Shown piece by piece: positions 5,694 to 12,766 of a stretch of 12,766 nt of DNA. This stretch comes from Actinomycetes bacterium (GTDB lineage Bacteria > Actinomycetota > Actinomycetes > Actinomycetales > Actinomycetaceae): assembly GCA_023387755.1 (NCBI GenBank), contig JAEWHO010000101.1, positions 1-12,766 on the forward strand, written 5' to 3'. Each line of letters starts with the position of its first letter. The first letter of the stretch is position 1. Both the position numbers and the translations under genes were made by a program. The notes beneath the pieces are model-generated. The model was given only the letters and a program-made list of their open reading frames with translations. It had not been told where the DNA came from and ran no database searches.

Positions 5694-7816
5694 AGGATAT
5701 GCGCGAGGAGCTCGATTACCACGCTCTGAACGCCAAGCTGAACCTCTACGACGAGGATGGCAAGATCCAGTTCGAAGCGGACCGGATGGCGGCGCGGCAG
5801 TACTTCCTGCAGCACGTCAATCAGAACACCGTCTTCTTCCACTCTCTCGATGAGAAGCTGGCGTATCTGGTGGAGGAGGGGTACTACGAGGGTCATGTGC
5901 TGGAAAAGTACTCCACGGAGTTCCTGCACCGAATTTTCGATCATGCCTACGCAAAGAAATTCCGCTTCCCGACCTTCCTTGGTGCCTTCAAGTACTACAC
6001 CTCCTATACGCTGAAAACCTTTGACGGGAAGCGGTACCTGGAGCGTTTCGAAGACCGCGTGGTGATGGTGGCGCTCACCTTGGCGGACGGCGATGAAGAC
6101 TTTGCTATCGATATGGTCGACGAGATTCTCGCTGGGCGCTATCAGCCGGCCACGCCTACATTCCTGAACTCCGGGAAGGCGCAGCGGGGAGAGGCTGTCT
6201 CCTGTTTCCTGTTGCGTATTGAAGACAATATGGAGTCCATTGCGCGCGGCATCAACTCCGCCCTGCAGCTGTCCAAGCGCGGCGGCGGGGTGGCGCTGCT
6301 GCTATCGAATTTGCGGGAGCTCGGCGCGCCGATTAAGAAGATTGAGAACCAGTCCTCCGGGGTGATCCCGGTGATGAAGCTGCTGGAGGACTCCTTCTCC
6401 TACGCTAACCAGCTGGGCGCCCGCCAGGGAGCAGGGGCAGTCTACCTGCACGCTCACCACCCCGACATTATGAGCTTCCTGGATACCAAACGGGAGAATG
6501 CGGATGAAAAGATCCGCATTAAAACCCTCTCGCTGGGCGTCGTCATCCCGGATATCACCTTCGAGCTGGCTCGCAAGAACGAGGATATGTACCTGTTCTC
6601 GCCCTATGATGTGGAGCGGGAATACGGGAAGCCCTTTGCGGATATCAGCGTCAGCGACCTCTACTACGAGATGGTCGACAATAAGAAGATCCGCAAGAAG
6701 AAGATTAACGCCCGCCGGTTCTTCCAAACTCTCGCGGAGATTCAGTTCGAATCTGGGTATCCCTACATCATGTTTGAGGACACCGTGAACCGGGCCAACC
6801 CGGTCAAGGGCAAGGTCATCATGTCCAACCTGTGTTCGGAGATTCTGCAGGTATCAGAGCCCTCGGAATACAACGATGACCTCACCTACTCCCATATCGG
6901 GAAGGACATCTCCTGCAACCTCGGGTCCATGAATATCGCCATGGCCATGGATTCCCCGGATTTTGGGAAGACCGTGGGCACCGCGATCCGCGCCCTCACC
7001 GCCGTTTCTGACCAAACCTCCATCGACTCGGTGCCCTCCATTGTGCGTGGTAATAATGAGTCTCACGCGATCGGCTTGGGGCAGATGAACCTACACGGTT
7101 ACCTGGCGCGCGAACGGATCTTCTACGGCTCGGAAGAAGCTCTGGATTTCACCAATATCTACTTCTACACGGTGCTATTCCATGCACTGACTGAGTCCAA
7201 CAAGATCGCTATCGAACGCGGTAAGGCCTTCGGTGGCTTCCGTGACTCCACCTACGCTAGCGGGGAATTCTTCGATAAGTACACCGAGCAGGAGTGGGTT
7301 CCGACCACCGAGCGGGTGCGGCAGCTATTTGCCGACGCCGGGGTGCATATTCCGACCCAAGATGATTGGCGGAAGCTGAAAGCATCCGTCATGGAGCACG
7401 GGATCTATAACCAGAATTTGCAGGCCGTCCCACCAACCGGATCCATCTCCTACATCAACAACTCGACCTCATCCATCCACCCGATCGTTTCCAAGATCGA
7501 GATCCGTAAGGAAGGCAAGATTGGGCGCGTGTACTATCCGGCCCCATTCATGACGAATGACAACCTGGAGTACTATCAGGACGCCTACGAGATCGGCCCG
7601 GAGAAGATTATCGACACCTACGCCGCTGCCACCCAGCACGTGGACCAGGGATTGTCGCTAACCCTGTTCTTCAAGGACACCATTTCCACGCGCGACCTCA
7701 ACAAGGCGCAAATCTACGCGTGGCGGAAGGGCATTAAGACGCTCTACTACATCCGCCTGCGGCAGATGGCCCTGCAGGGCACCGAGGTGGAGGGCTGTGT
7801 CTCCTGCATGTTGTAG
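5663..7816 (+). CDS. nrdE: Class Ib ribonucleoside-diphosphate reductase, alpha (catalytic) subunit NrdE
   Basis: NrdE reduces ribonucleoside diphosphates to deoxyribonucleotides, paired with NrdF and re-reduced by NrdH. The 717-residue protein is full length and strongly conserved. Numbered from the TTG start, the redox pair is Cys181 (in AVSCFLL) and Cys418 (in DISCNLGS). The thiyl-radical site is N389-x-C391-x-E393 (SNLCSEI). The radical-transfer tyrosines are in TLYYIRLRQ (695-696), and the C-terminal shuttle pair is CVSC (712-715). There is no N-terminal ATP-cone, as expected for class Ib. Start choice is uncertain. The TTG at 5663 gives an extension before DYHALNAKLNLYD like those of other actinobacteria and overlaps nrdI by 31 bases, with GGAAGAG just upstream. 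The ATG at 5699 would leave a 5-base gap after nrdI. An 18-bp terminator follows and no nrdF is adjacent. Confidence 0.97.
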   Translation: MAETLTDTGVEDMREELDYHALNAKLNLYDEDGKIQFEADRMAARQYFLQHVNQNTVFFHSLDEKLAYLVEEGYYEGHVLEKYSTEFLHRIFDHAYAKKFRFPTFLGAFKYYTSYTLKTFDGKRYLERFEDRVVMVALTLADGDEDFAIDMVDEILAGRYQPATPTFLNSGKAQRGEAVSCFLLRIEDNMESIARGINSALQLSKRGGGVALLLSNLRELGAPIKKIENQSSGVIPVMKLLEDSFSYANQLGARQGAGAVYLHAHHPDIMSFLDTKRENADEKIRIKTLSLGVVIPDITFELARKNEDMYLFSPYDVEREYGKPFADISVSDLYYEMVDNKKIRKKKINARRFFQTLAEIQFESGYPYIMFEDTVNRANPVKGKVIMSNLCSEILQVSEPSEYNDDLTYSHIGKDISCNLGSMNIAMAMDSPDFGKTVGTAIRALTAVSDQTSIDSVPSIVRGNNESHAIGLGQMNLHGYLARERIFYGSEEALDFTNIYFYTVLFHALTESNKIAIERGKAFGGFRDSTYASGEFFDKYTEQEWVPTTERVRQLFADAGVHIPTQDDWRKLKASVMEHGIYNQNLQAVPPTGSISYINNSTSSIHPIVSKIEIRKEGKIGRVYYPAPFMTNDNLEYYQDAYEIGPEKIIDTYAAATQHVDQGLSLTLFFKDTISTRDLNKAQIYAWRKGIKTLYYIRLRQMALQGTEVEGCVSCML

Positions 7817-7834
7817 TGGGTGCTTAGTCAATGC

Positions 7835-7876
7835 AAAGCCGGTCCCGCTCAGTACCTGCTGAGCGGGACCGGCTTT
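7835..7876. terminator. Strong rho-independent terminator after nrdE
   Basis: A perfect 18-bp stem (7835-7852 paired with 7859-7876) encloses a 6-base loop. The arms begin with AAAG and end with CTTT, so A and T residues flank the GC-rich core on both sides. It starts about 20 bases after the nrdE stop and lies between two convergent transcription units, so it probably serves both. Confidence 0.9.
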
Positions 7877-7953
7877 AGTCATGCCTGATGGCTGCTGCAC
7901 GACGCACAGTTTTCTTAGGGCCAGGGCCTCGAGGCCTTTCTCTGCCAGATGCT

Positions 7954-9252
7954 CTATCCTCCTAGACGATGCGCAGCGTTACCGGGCCGCGTGGTAAGGA
8001 TCTGGGCAGCGGCGGCGCAGGCCGGGTATGCCCGCCGGTATTCTTCTAGCCAGTGGTAGGAGAAATCAGCGGCATGATCGCTGGGTACTAGCGCCCACAC
8101 CGAGCCACCAAAACCAGCCCCGAAGGCGCTGGCAGCCAAGGCCCCAAGCTGGCGGGCGCTGCGCTGTAGATGCACTGTCTCGGGAACCTGATTACCCAGG
8201 CCTTCTTCGCTCCATCGTTGGGATTCGTCCACGATCTCACCGAACTCGGCCAGATGCCCATCGGTCAGGGCAGCGGCCGCTGCCGGGACGAACCGTTCGC
8301 TCTCACTCATAAACTGTTCCAGACGGCCACGCAGGTACCCGTCGTCGCGGGTGAGTTGGCGTAGCCGGGCGGGTGCGTCGTCGTCGGCCCGAACCGCGGC
8401 AGCTAAGAACGCATCCTGCCGGCCGGTGGCCTCATTCCAACGCGCCACGATCTCCCGCGTGGCCAAAGACGCGCGGTTGTACAGCTCCATTGCGGCCCCG
8501 GTTTTTTCCGCCAAAACGCCGGAAACCGCTACCACAAAGGAGAGCTCGCGCGGGAACGGCACCACGGCTTCACGGCGGGCAGGGCTGAAAGCGTACTGCA
8601 CCAGCGCATCCGGGCGGGCACATAACATTGCCGTGTGGTCCTCGGAACCACCGAAAGTCCCCACACCGCGGTTGCCGGCCAAGGAACCGAAAGACATGCC
8701 GTTTTCCACGCACGCCAGATAGTGCGCCAACTGCTCCGAACTGCTGACTTCCGTGCGCAGGCGAGGGTCGTCTTCCAGGCCGCCTAAATCCATGAGGCAG
8801 CGAGCTAGGCCCACCACCATCGCGGAAGAAGAAGACATCCCCGAGGCGAGCGGCAAGCTCGAGTCAATATCAACATCGGCGCCCGGTACGCGGCCAGGGA
8901 AATTCGCGGTCAGGCGGGAAATCACCGCCGCTGGATACCCTGCCCAGTGCCCCCTCGCGACGCGCTGTTCCGGCTGCAGGGGCAAAGAAATCTCGTCATC
9001 CACCGAGGCAGAATGCACCCGCACACGCGGCTCATCAGTGCGTCGCGCAACGAAGGTGATCCCCACATCGGCGGCGGCAAGCAGGCTCCGCCCACCGGCA
9101 TAGTCAGTGTGTTTGCCGAGGACTTCGATTCGCCCCGGCACGAACCAGGAGACGTGCTCGTGCGCTGAACGGGAGCCGGCGCTAGTGCCGGCCTGGCTGC
9201 GAGCGGGGGAGTGCTGCCCCGTCGGGCGAGCAGCACCCCCATCCGGCGTCAC
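7954..9252 (-). CDS. Galactokinase-like GHMP sugar kinase, substrate uncertain
   Basis: A 432-residue cytoplasmic kinase of the GHMP superfamily, expected to phosphorylate a sugar at C1 with ATP. Motif 1 is PGRIEVLGKHTDYAGG (39-54), the ATP-binding loop is LPLASGMSSSSAM (133-145), a likely catalytic Asp is D205 in GGSEDHT, and motif 3 is FGAGFGGSV (377-385). In true galactokinases motif 1 reads GRVNLIGEHTDYN, where the Glu before HTD contacts galactose, and the catalytic Asp sits in MDQ. Here Lys replaces that Glu and SEDH replaces MDQ, so a different or broader sugar is likely. The start is the GTG at 9252. It overlaps the stop of the upstream nucleotidyltransferase (GTGA) and has a perfect GGAGGT (9259-9264) 6 bases before it. 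The first 35 residues form a low-complexity Ala/Gly/Ser extension. Coupling to the nucleotidyltransferase suggests kinase then NDP-sugar formation. Confidence 0.85.
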   Translation of the reverse strand: MTPDGGAARPTGQHSPARSQAGTSAGSRSAHEHVSWFVPGRIEVLGKHTDYAGGRSLLAAADVGITFVARRTDEPRVRVHSASVDDEISLPLQPEQRVARGHWAGYPAAVISRLTANFPGRVPGADVDIDSSLPLASGMSSSSAMVVGLARCLMDLGGLEDDPRLRTEVSSSEQLAHYLACVENGMSFGSLAGNRGVGTFGGSEDHTAMLCARPDALVQYAFSPARREAVVPFPRELSFVVAVSGVLAEKTGAAMELYNRASLATREIVARWNEATGRQDAFLAAAVRADDDAPARLRQLTRDDGYLRGRLEQFMSESERFVPAAAAALTDGHLAEFGEIVDESQRWSEEGLGNQVPETVHLQRSARQLGALAASAFGAGFGGSVWALVPSDHAADFSYHWLEEYRRAYPACAAAAQILTTRPGNAAHRLGG

Positions 9253-10064
9253 AGACTGACCTCCACGGCAGCCAAACGTTCCTTCACGGCCGCAATATCG
9301 TCGCGGCGGGACATATCCAAACATCCCACCGCCACCGGCACGACGGTAAAGACTTCGCCGCGCTCCATCGCCCAATCGACTGCAGATTGCAGCTCGAGCT
9401 CCCCGCGCACAGACGGGGTAACGTTGCGGCACGCCTCGAAAATCACCGGATTGAACACCCAGGCATTCATAGAGATGGGGGCGTCCTCCCCGAACTTGGC
9501 GAGAGTTTCGGCGTCCGGCTTTTCAATAATCCGCTCCATATTGCCCTCGGCGTCGACGGCGAGGATCGCGAAGGCGGCAATGCGGTCGGCAGGGATATTC
9601 GATTGCTCAATGAGCGCATGGCGGTCAAAGCCCAGCACTGCCGAGCCCGGGGCATCCAGGAGCTTATTGAGAGCTTCCGGCGGGTAGTAGTTGTCCGAGT
9701 TCAACACCAGCACCCGATCCCCGGCAGCGAATTCTTCGGCGGCAGAGACGGCGTCGGCAGTGCCCTTGGGTTCTTGCTGGATCGCAAAATGCACCCGCAC
9801 ACGGGTGACTTCCAGCTGGGCGAAGTGATCGCGGATCATGTCATGTTCTGGGCCGATAACCAGGCACACATCGGTGATCCCCACATCGGCAAGAGCAGAT
9901 ACGAGATAGTCCAGGAAGGGGCGGCCGACATCAATCATGCCTTTAACACCGGCGTTGGCGGCAGCAGCGGCCTGACCTTCCAGGGTGACGGACTCGCTTT
10001 GCGCACGCATCCGCGTGCCGAGTCCACGAGCGAGAATAACGGCTTTGTTAGGTCGTGCAGTCAT
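9249..10064 (-). CDS. Sugar-1-phosphate nucleotidyltransferase
   Basis: A 271-residue enzyme of the sugar nucleotidyltransferase (NTP_transferase) family, which joins a sugar-1-phosphate to an NTP to give an NDP-sugar and pyrophosphate. The nucleotide loop is AVILARGLGTRMR (residues 8-20), and the lysine expected at the pyrophosphorylase signature is Lys41 in VKGMIDVGRPFLDYL. EPKGTADA (98-105) matches the base/sugar segment, LNSDNYY holds the metal-binding Asp124, and EKPD is at 181-184. Between the loop and Lys41 there is a stretch of about 20 residues (rich in Ala/Ser/Glu) that replaces the usual RPLT-PKP spacing. The substrate cannot be read from sequence. It is the first gene of a two-gene unit and overlaps the kinase by 4 bases. 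The ATG at 10064 has TAGAAT exactly 6 bases upstream, which fits leaderless transcription. Confidence 0.88.
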   Translation of the reverse strand: MTARPNKAVILARGLGTRMRAQSESVTLEGQAAAAANAGVKGMIDVGRPFLDYLVSALADVGITDVCLVIGPEHDMIRDHFAQLEVTRVRVHFAIQQEPKGTADAVSAAEEFAAGDRVLVLNSDNYYPPEALNKLLDAPGSAVLGFDRHALIEQSNIPADRIAAFAILAVDAEGNMERIIEKPDAETLAKFGEDAPISMNAWVFNPVIFEACRNVTPSVRGELELQSAVDWAMERGEVFTVVPVAVGCLDMSRRDDIAAVKERLAAVEVSL

Positions 10065-10070
10065 ACCTCG

Positions 10071-10076
10071 ATTCTA
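10071..10076 (-). promoter_or_regulatory. -10 element of a probable leaderless promoter for the nucleotidyltransferase-kinase pair
   Basis: On the minus strand TAGAAT (a TANNNT match) is followed by 6 bases and then the ATG. That places the transcription start at or next to the start codon, as in leaderless mRNAs common in actinobacteria. No good -35 hexamer is visible. A GAGG lies only one base from the ATG and is too close to act as a normal ribosome site. Confidence 0.55.
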
Positions 10077-10234
10077 ACGGAACCCACCCCGACCCACCAG
10101 AAACGCACAGAGAACATTCCTTAACATTCTTCACCTGCCGCCCCTTCCGCCAATATCGCCCGCCGCTGGTTTTCGGCGTCGTTTTGCCTCCGCGATTGCG
10201 CCAAAAATACCGGCAAAGTGCCACACTGGAAGGT

Positions 10235-11008
10235 ATGGAAAAGAAACACGCCCTTATCCGTCAGCCCTCACCCCGCCTGGCCGAGGGGATCGTCACCCAC
10301 ATTGATCGCAGCCCGGTCGACGTTGACCTCGCCCGCACCCAGTGGGAGAACTACGTCGCCGCCCTGCACGAGGCCGGGTGGACCACCCACGAAGTCCCGC
10401 CCATTGACCAGTGCCCGGATTCCGTGTTCGTTGAGGACACCATGGTGGTGTACGGTGACGTCGCCGTCATCGCCCGCCCCGGTGCCGATGAGCGCAAACC
10501 CGAAGTGGATGCCGCCGAAGAAACCGTGCGCAAACTGGGCTACACAATCCGCCGGATCGAAGCCCCCGGTACCCTGGACGGCGGCGACATCCTCAAATTC
10601 GGTGGCACCGTGTGGGTGGGCCAAGGTGGCCGCACCAATGAGGAAGGCCTGCGTCAGTTGGCAGCCCACCTCGAACCGTTGGGCGCCCGCGTTATCGGAG
10701 TCCCACTGACCAAAGTGCTCCATTTGAAATCAGCCGTTACCGCGCTACCCGACGGCACCGTGGTTGGTTACGAACCGCTCGTCGATGACCCGAGCGTGTG
10801 GGAAAAATTCCTGGCAGTGCCAGAAGAATCCGGCTCCCATGTGGTCCTCCTCGACGGCTCCACCATCCTCATGGCCGCCGACGCGCCGCGCAGCGCCGAG
10901 ATGTTCCGCGAACGTGGCTACCGCGTGATCGAGGTCGATATTTCCGAGTTCATCAAACTCGAAGGTTGCGTCACCTGCCTATCGGTGCGTCTGCGCGGCA
11001 TGCCGTAA
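10235..11008 (+). CDS. ddaH: Dimethylarginine dimethylaminohydrolase
   Basis: A 257-residue cytoplasmic enzyme of the amidinotransferase/penta-propeller superfamily, expected to hydrolyse N-omega-methylated arginines to citrulline and methylamines. Substrate-binding acids lie in SVFVEDT (E67, D68). The acidic catalytic segment TLDGGDI contains D115 and D118, the catalytic His is H163 in VLHLKSAVT, and the nucleophile is most likely Cys248 in GCVTCLSVRLR (Cys245 is also present). Length matches bacterial DDAH of about 255 residues. The start at 10235 is chosen because MEKKHALIRQPSPR is the family N-terminus; GGAAGG is close upstream (2 bases), so initiation may be unusual. It is a single-gene unit, divergent from the nucleotidyltransferase. 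An arginine deiminase of another specificity is less likely, because those are longer and have different His and Cys motifs. Confidence 0.92.
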   Translation: MEKKHALIRQPSPRLAEGIVTHIDRSPVDVDLARTQWENYVAALHEAGWTTHEVPPIDQCPDSVFVEDTMVVYGDVAVIARPGADERKPEVDAAEETVRKLGYTIRRIEAPGTLDGGDILKFGGTVWVGQGGRTNEEGLRQLAAHLEPLGARVIGVPLTKVLHLKSAVTALPDGTVVGYEPLVDDPSVWEKFLAVPEESGSHVVLLDGSTILMAADAPRSAEMFRERGYRVIEVDISEFIKLEGCVTCLSVRLRGMP

Positions 11009-11050
11009 AGCCCAGCGCTCCCACGCCCGGAGATTTCTCGACGACGCCGA

Positions 11051-11078
11051 CGCCCGCCCCGCAGTAGCGGGGCGGGCG
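11051..11078. terminator. Hairpin terminator between ddaH and putP
   Basis: A perfect 12-bp, almost pure GC stem (11051-11062 paired with 11067-11078) closes the 4-base loop AGTA. It lies between convergent ddaH and the symporter gene. No T-tract follows on either strand, so it may act as a bidirectional block or mRNA 3' end rather than a standard intrinsic terminator. Confidence 0.65.
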
Positions 11079-11090
11079 GGCTGTGCCTAA

Positions 11091-12581
11091 TTATCCGGCC
11101 TTCGCTAAGCGGACGGCCTCGTCAAACTCGGCGTCGATCTCGGGGTCATGCTTGTACGTCGCATTCGAGACTACTACCGCCACGATAGTTGCCAGTAGGA
11201 AGGCGGGCAGGATCTCGTACAGGTCGAAGATTCCCCCGTGCAGTAGCTTGCCCCAGACCACCACGGTAATAGCGCCCGTGAGGAGGCCAGCCAGGGCGCC
11301 CTGGGACGTCAGCTTCCGCCAGAACAAGGACAGTACAATTACCGGTCCGAAGGAGCCACCGAAGCCGGCCCACGCGAAGGAGACAAGCTTCAAAATACTC
11401 GCATCCGGGTTCCAGGCAAGGATAGCTGCCAGTACCGCGACGGCTAGTACAGCAACGCGTCCGTACAGCACCATCCGCTTTTCGGTCAGACGATCCGGGG
11501 CCTTGGAAAAGACTCGGTAAATATCTTCCACCAGGGCCGAGGAAGTCACCAGCAGCTGGGAAGAAATCGTCGACATAATCGCGGCCAAGACGGCGGCGAG
11601 CAGGAACCCGGAAATGAGCGGGTGGAACAGCACCTTACCGAGCGCAATGAATACCGTCTCCGGGTCGGCCAGGTCTTCACCGCGGCCACCGAAGTAGCCG
11701 ACGCCCACAACCGCTACCAGGGCGGTACCGATCACCGACAGAAGCATCCAGCCAATACCGATACGGCGGCCAGCCTTGGCGTCCTTCGGGCCACGCAAAG
11801 CCATGAAGCGGACGATAATATGCGGCTGCCCAAAATATCCCAGCCCCCAGGCCAGGTTGGAGATCACGGCTAGTACGGTGGTGCCAGCGAAGAAGCTGTA
11901 GATATTCGGATTCACTTCCGCAGCCTTCGCGAAGAGATCCCCGGTGCCGCCGGCGAATTCGGCAATCGCCACGATCGGGATCATTACCAGCGCAGCCAAC
12001 ATCATTGTGCCCTGGACGGCGTCAGTCCACGATACTGCCAGGAACCCACCCACCAGGGTGTAGAGCACCACAATGCCCGCCACGAGGGTCATGCCGACGT
12101 GGTATTCCATGCCGAACGACGAGTCGAAGAACTTCCCGCCCGCAACCATGCCGGAGGAAACATAGAAGGTGAAGAAGGTGAAAATAATGACGCCGCAAGC
12201 AATCCGCAGCAGGCGGGACGTATCGCGCAAGCGGTTGTCCAGGAAGGAAGGAACGGTAATCGAATTGCGGGAAACCTCAGTGTACGTTCGCAACCGAGGC
12301 GCAATAAACACCCAGTTAAGGTACGCGCCAATCGTCAAACCGATCGCAATCCAGAACTCCACCAAGCCCTTGGCGTAAATAGCACCGGGTAGGCCCAGCA
12401 GCAGCCATCCGGACATATCCGACGCCCCGGCAGAAAGCGCCGCCACCGTCGGCGGTAGATTACGCCCGGCGAGCATGTAGTCGTCCAGGTCATCGGTGCG
12501 TTGATACCCCCATAGGCCGATGATGATCATGGCCACGAAGTAGATAATCAGCGCAATTGCTTGGGCTGTTGTCTCAGACAT
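11091..12581 (-). CDS. putP: Sodium/proline symporter, PutP type
   Basis: A 496-residue integral membrane protein of the sodium:solute symporter family with about 13 hydrophobic segments, importing proline with Na+. The N-terminal region ALSAGASDMSGWLLLGLPGAIY (49 onward) contains Asp55, matching the Na+-linked Asp55 of E. coli PutP. GQPHIIVRFMA is at 251-261. IMSTISSQLLVTSSAL (335-350) carries Ser337 and Thr338, equivalent to the Na+-site Ser/Thr of PutP. The C-terminal tail is short, acidic and cytoplasmic. Length agrees with E. coli PutP (502). The ATG at 12581 has GAGG (12589-12592) 7 bases upstream. No putA is seen in the window, so whether proline serves as nutrient or osmolyte is unknown. 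Three inverted repeats lie upstream and may be operators. Confidence 0.94.
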   Translation of the reverse strand: MSETTAQAIALIIYFVAMIIIGLWGYQRTDDLDDYMLAGRNLPPTVAALSAGASDMSGWLLLGLPGAIYAKGLVEFWIAIGLTIGAYLNWVFIAPRLRTYTEVSRNSITVPSFLDNRLRDTSRLLRIACGVIIFTFFTFYVSSGMVAGGKFFDSSFGMEYHVGMTLVAGIVVLYTLVGGFLAVSWTDAVQGTMMLAALVMIPIVAIAEFAGGTGDLFAKAAEVNPNIYSFFAGTTVLAVISNLAWGLGYFGQPHIIVRFMALRGPKDAKAGRRIGIGWMLLSVIGTALVAVVGVGYFGGRGEDLADPETVFIALGKVLFHPLISGFLLAAVLAAIMSTISSQLLVTSSALVEDIYRVFSKAPDRLTEKRMVLYGRVAVLAVAVLAAILAWNPDASILKLVSFAWAGFGGSFGPVIVLSLFWRKLTSQGALAGLLTGAITVVVWGKLLHGGIFDLYEILPAFLLATIVAVVVSNATYKHDPEIDAEFDEAVRLAKAG

Positions 12582-12592
12582 GGAACCGCCTC

Positions 12593-12704
12593 ATTGTTGT
12601 CAATACTTGGTGCTGGTGAGGATGCACGGCGTGCATGTGCTGAGCCTACGCAGATTTTCCGCGTTTGTGGGCGAAGCCCCCGTTTTGTTGCGAGAATGCA
12701 ACAA
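12593..12704. promoter_or_regulatory. Inverted repeats upstream of putP
   Basis: Three palindromic elements precede putP. They are ATTG-N4-CAAT (12593-12604), ATGCAC-GGC-GTGCAT (12622-12636), and TTGTTGC-N6-GCAACAA (12685-12704). The last has 7-bp perfect arms and looks most like a regulator-binding site. A small GGGC-GAA-GCCC hairpin (12669-12679) lies between. No convincing promoter hexamers could be fixed. The rest up to the window end (12705-12766) shows nothing recognisable. Confidence 0.4.
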
Positions 12705-12766
12705 TCAAGTCACCGTTACTGCTCCTGTGTTCTCCGCTCGGCGGGTAAGAGAAAAGATGCCCCCAA

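Noticed and set aside
7925..7936. Palindrome GGCCTCGAGGCC followed by TTTCTCT as a second terminator
   Set aside because: The usable stem is only about 4 bp around a 4-base loop, and the strong 18-bp terminator lies just upstream.
9253..9432. N-terminal extension of the kinase beyond 9252
   Set aside because: It would lie wholly inside the nucleotidyltransferase gene; the GTG at 9252 has a perfect ribosome site and a GTGA overlap.
10113..10129. Direct repeat AACATTC spaced 10 bases apart in the divergent region before ddaH
   Set aside because: Only two 7-base copies without any associated promoter element; too little to call an operator.

Overview
The window looks like a chromosomal segment of a high-GC Gram-positive bacterium, most likely an actinomycete of the Actinomycetaceae type. 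The evidence is GC-rich coding sequence with GTG and TTG starts, an nrdHIE operon with NrdR boxes and actinobacterial-type protein sequences, a secreted lipoprotein with an Ala/Ser/Thr/Pro linker, and a TANNNT promoter element placed right for a leaderless mRNA. The genus cannot be fixed from the sequence alone. No tRNA, rRNA, CRISPR array, insertion sequence or phage gene was seen.

Layout. (1) Positions 3-1373, + strand: the 3' end of an iron-sulfur L-serine dehydratase gene (sdaA), a lipoprotein of unknown function, and a strong hairpin terminator. (2) Positions 1378-1630, - strand: a decayed, frameshifted remnant of a cardiolipin synthase (phospholipase D family) gene. (3) Positions 1631-4499, - strand: two tandem, diverged paralogues with a single C-terminal membrane anchor and no signal peptide. 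They are unrecognised, with faint M16-peptidase-like patterning but no HxxEH site. The larger one carries an extra PH-like domain. (4) Positions 4539-4943: a 400-base regulatory region with a cluster of DnaA-box-like sites, an AT-rich promoter segment and a textbook pair of NrdR boxes. (5) Positions 4944-7876, + strand: nrdH, nrdI and nrdE (class Ib ribonucleotide reductase) with a perfect intercistronic hairpin and an 18-bp-stem terminator. nrdF is not adjacent. (6) Positions 7954-10064, - strand: a translationally coupled pair, a nucleotidyltransferase followed by a galactokinase-like GHMP kinase whose sugar-binding motif is altered. (7) Positions 10235-11008, + strand: a dimethylarginine dimethylaminohydrolase (ddaH). 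(8) Positions 11091-12581, - strand: a PutP-type sodium/proline symporter, with palindromes in its upstream region.

How the genes fit together. NrdH (redoxin), NrdI (flavodoxin-like activator) and NrdE (catalytic subunit) act together in dNTP synthesis, and the upstream region suggests control by NrdR and perhaps by DnaA. The kinase and nucleotidyltransferase look like a two-step salvage module turning a free sugar into sugar-1-phosphate and then NDP-sugar. Serine dehydratase, DDAH and the proline transporter are amino-acid utilisation functions, but they lie in separate transcription units. The least explained parts are the tail-anchored paralogue pair, the DnaA-box cluster and the kinase with the changed substrate motif.
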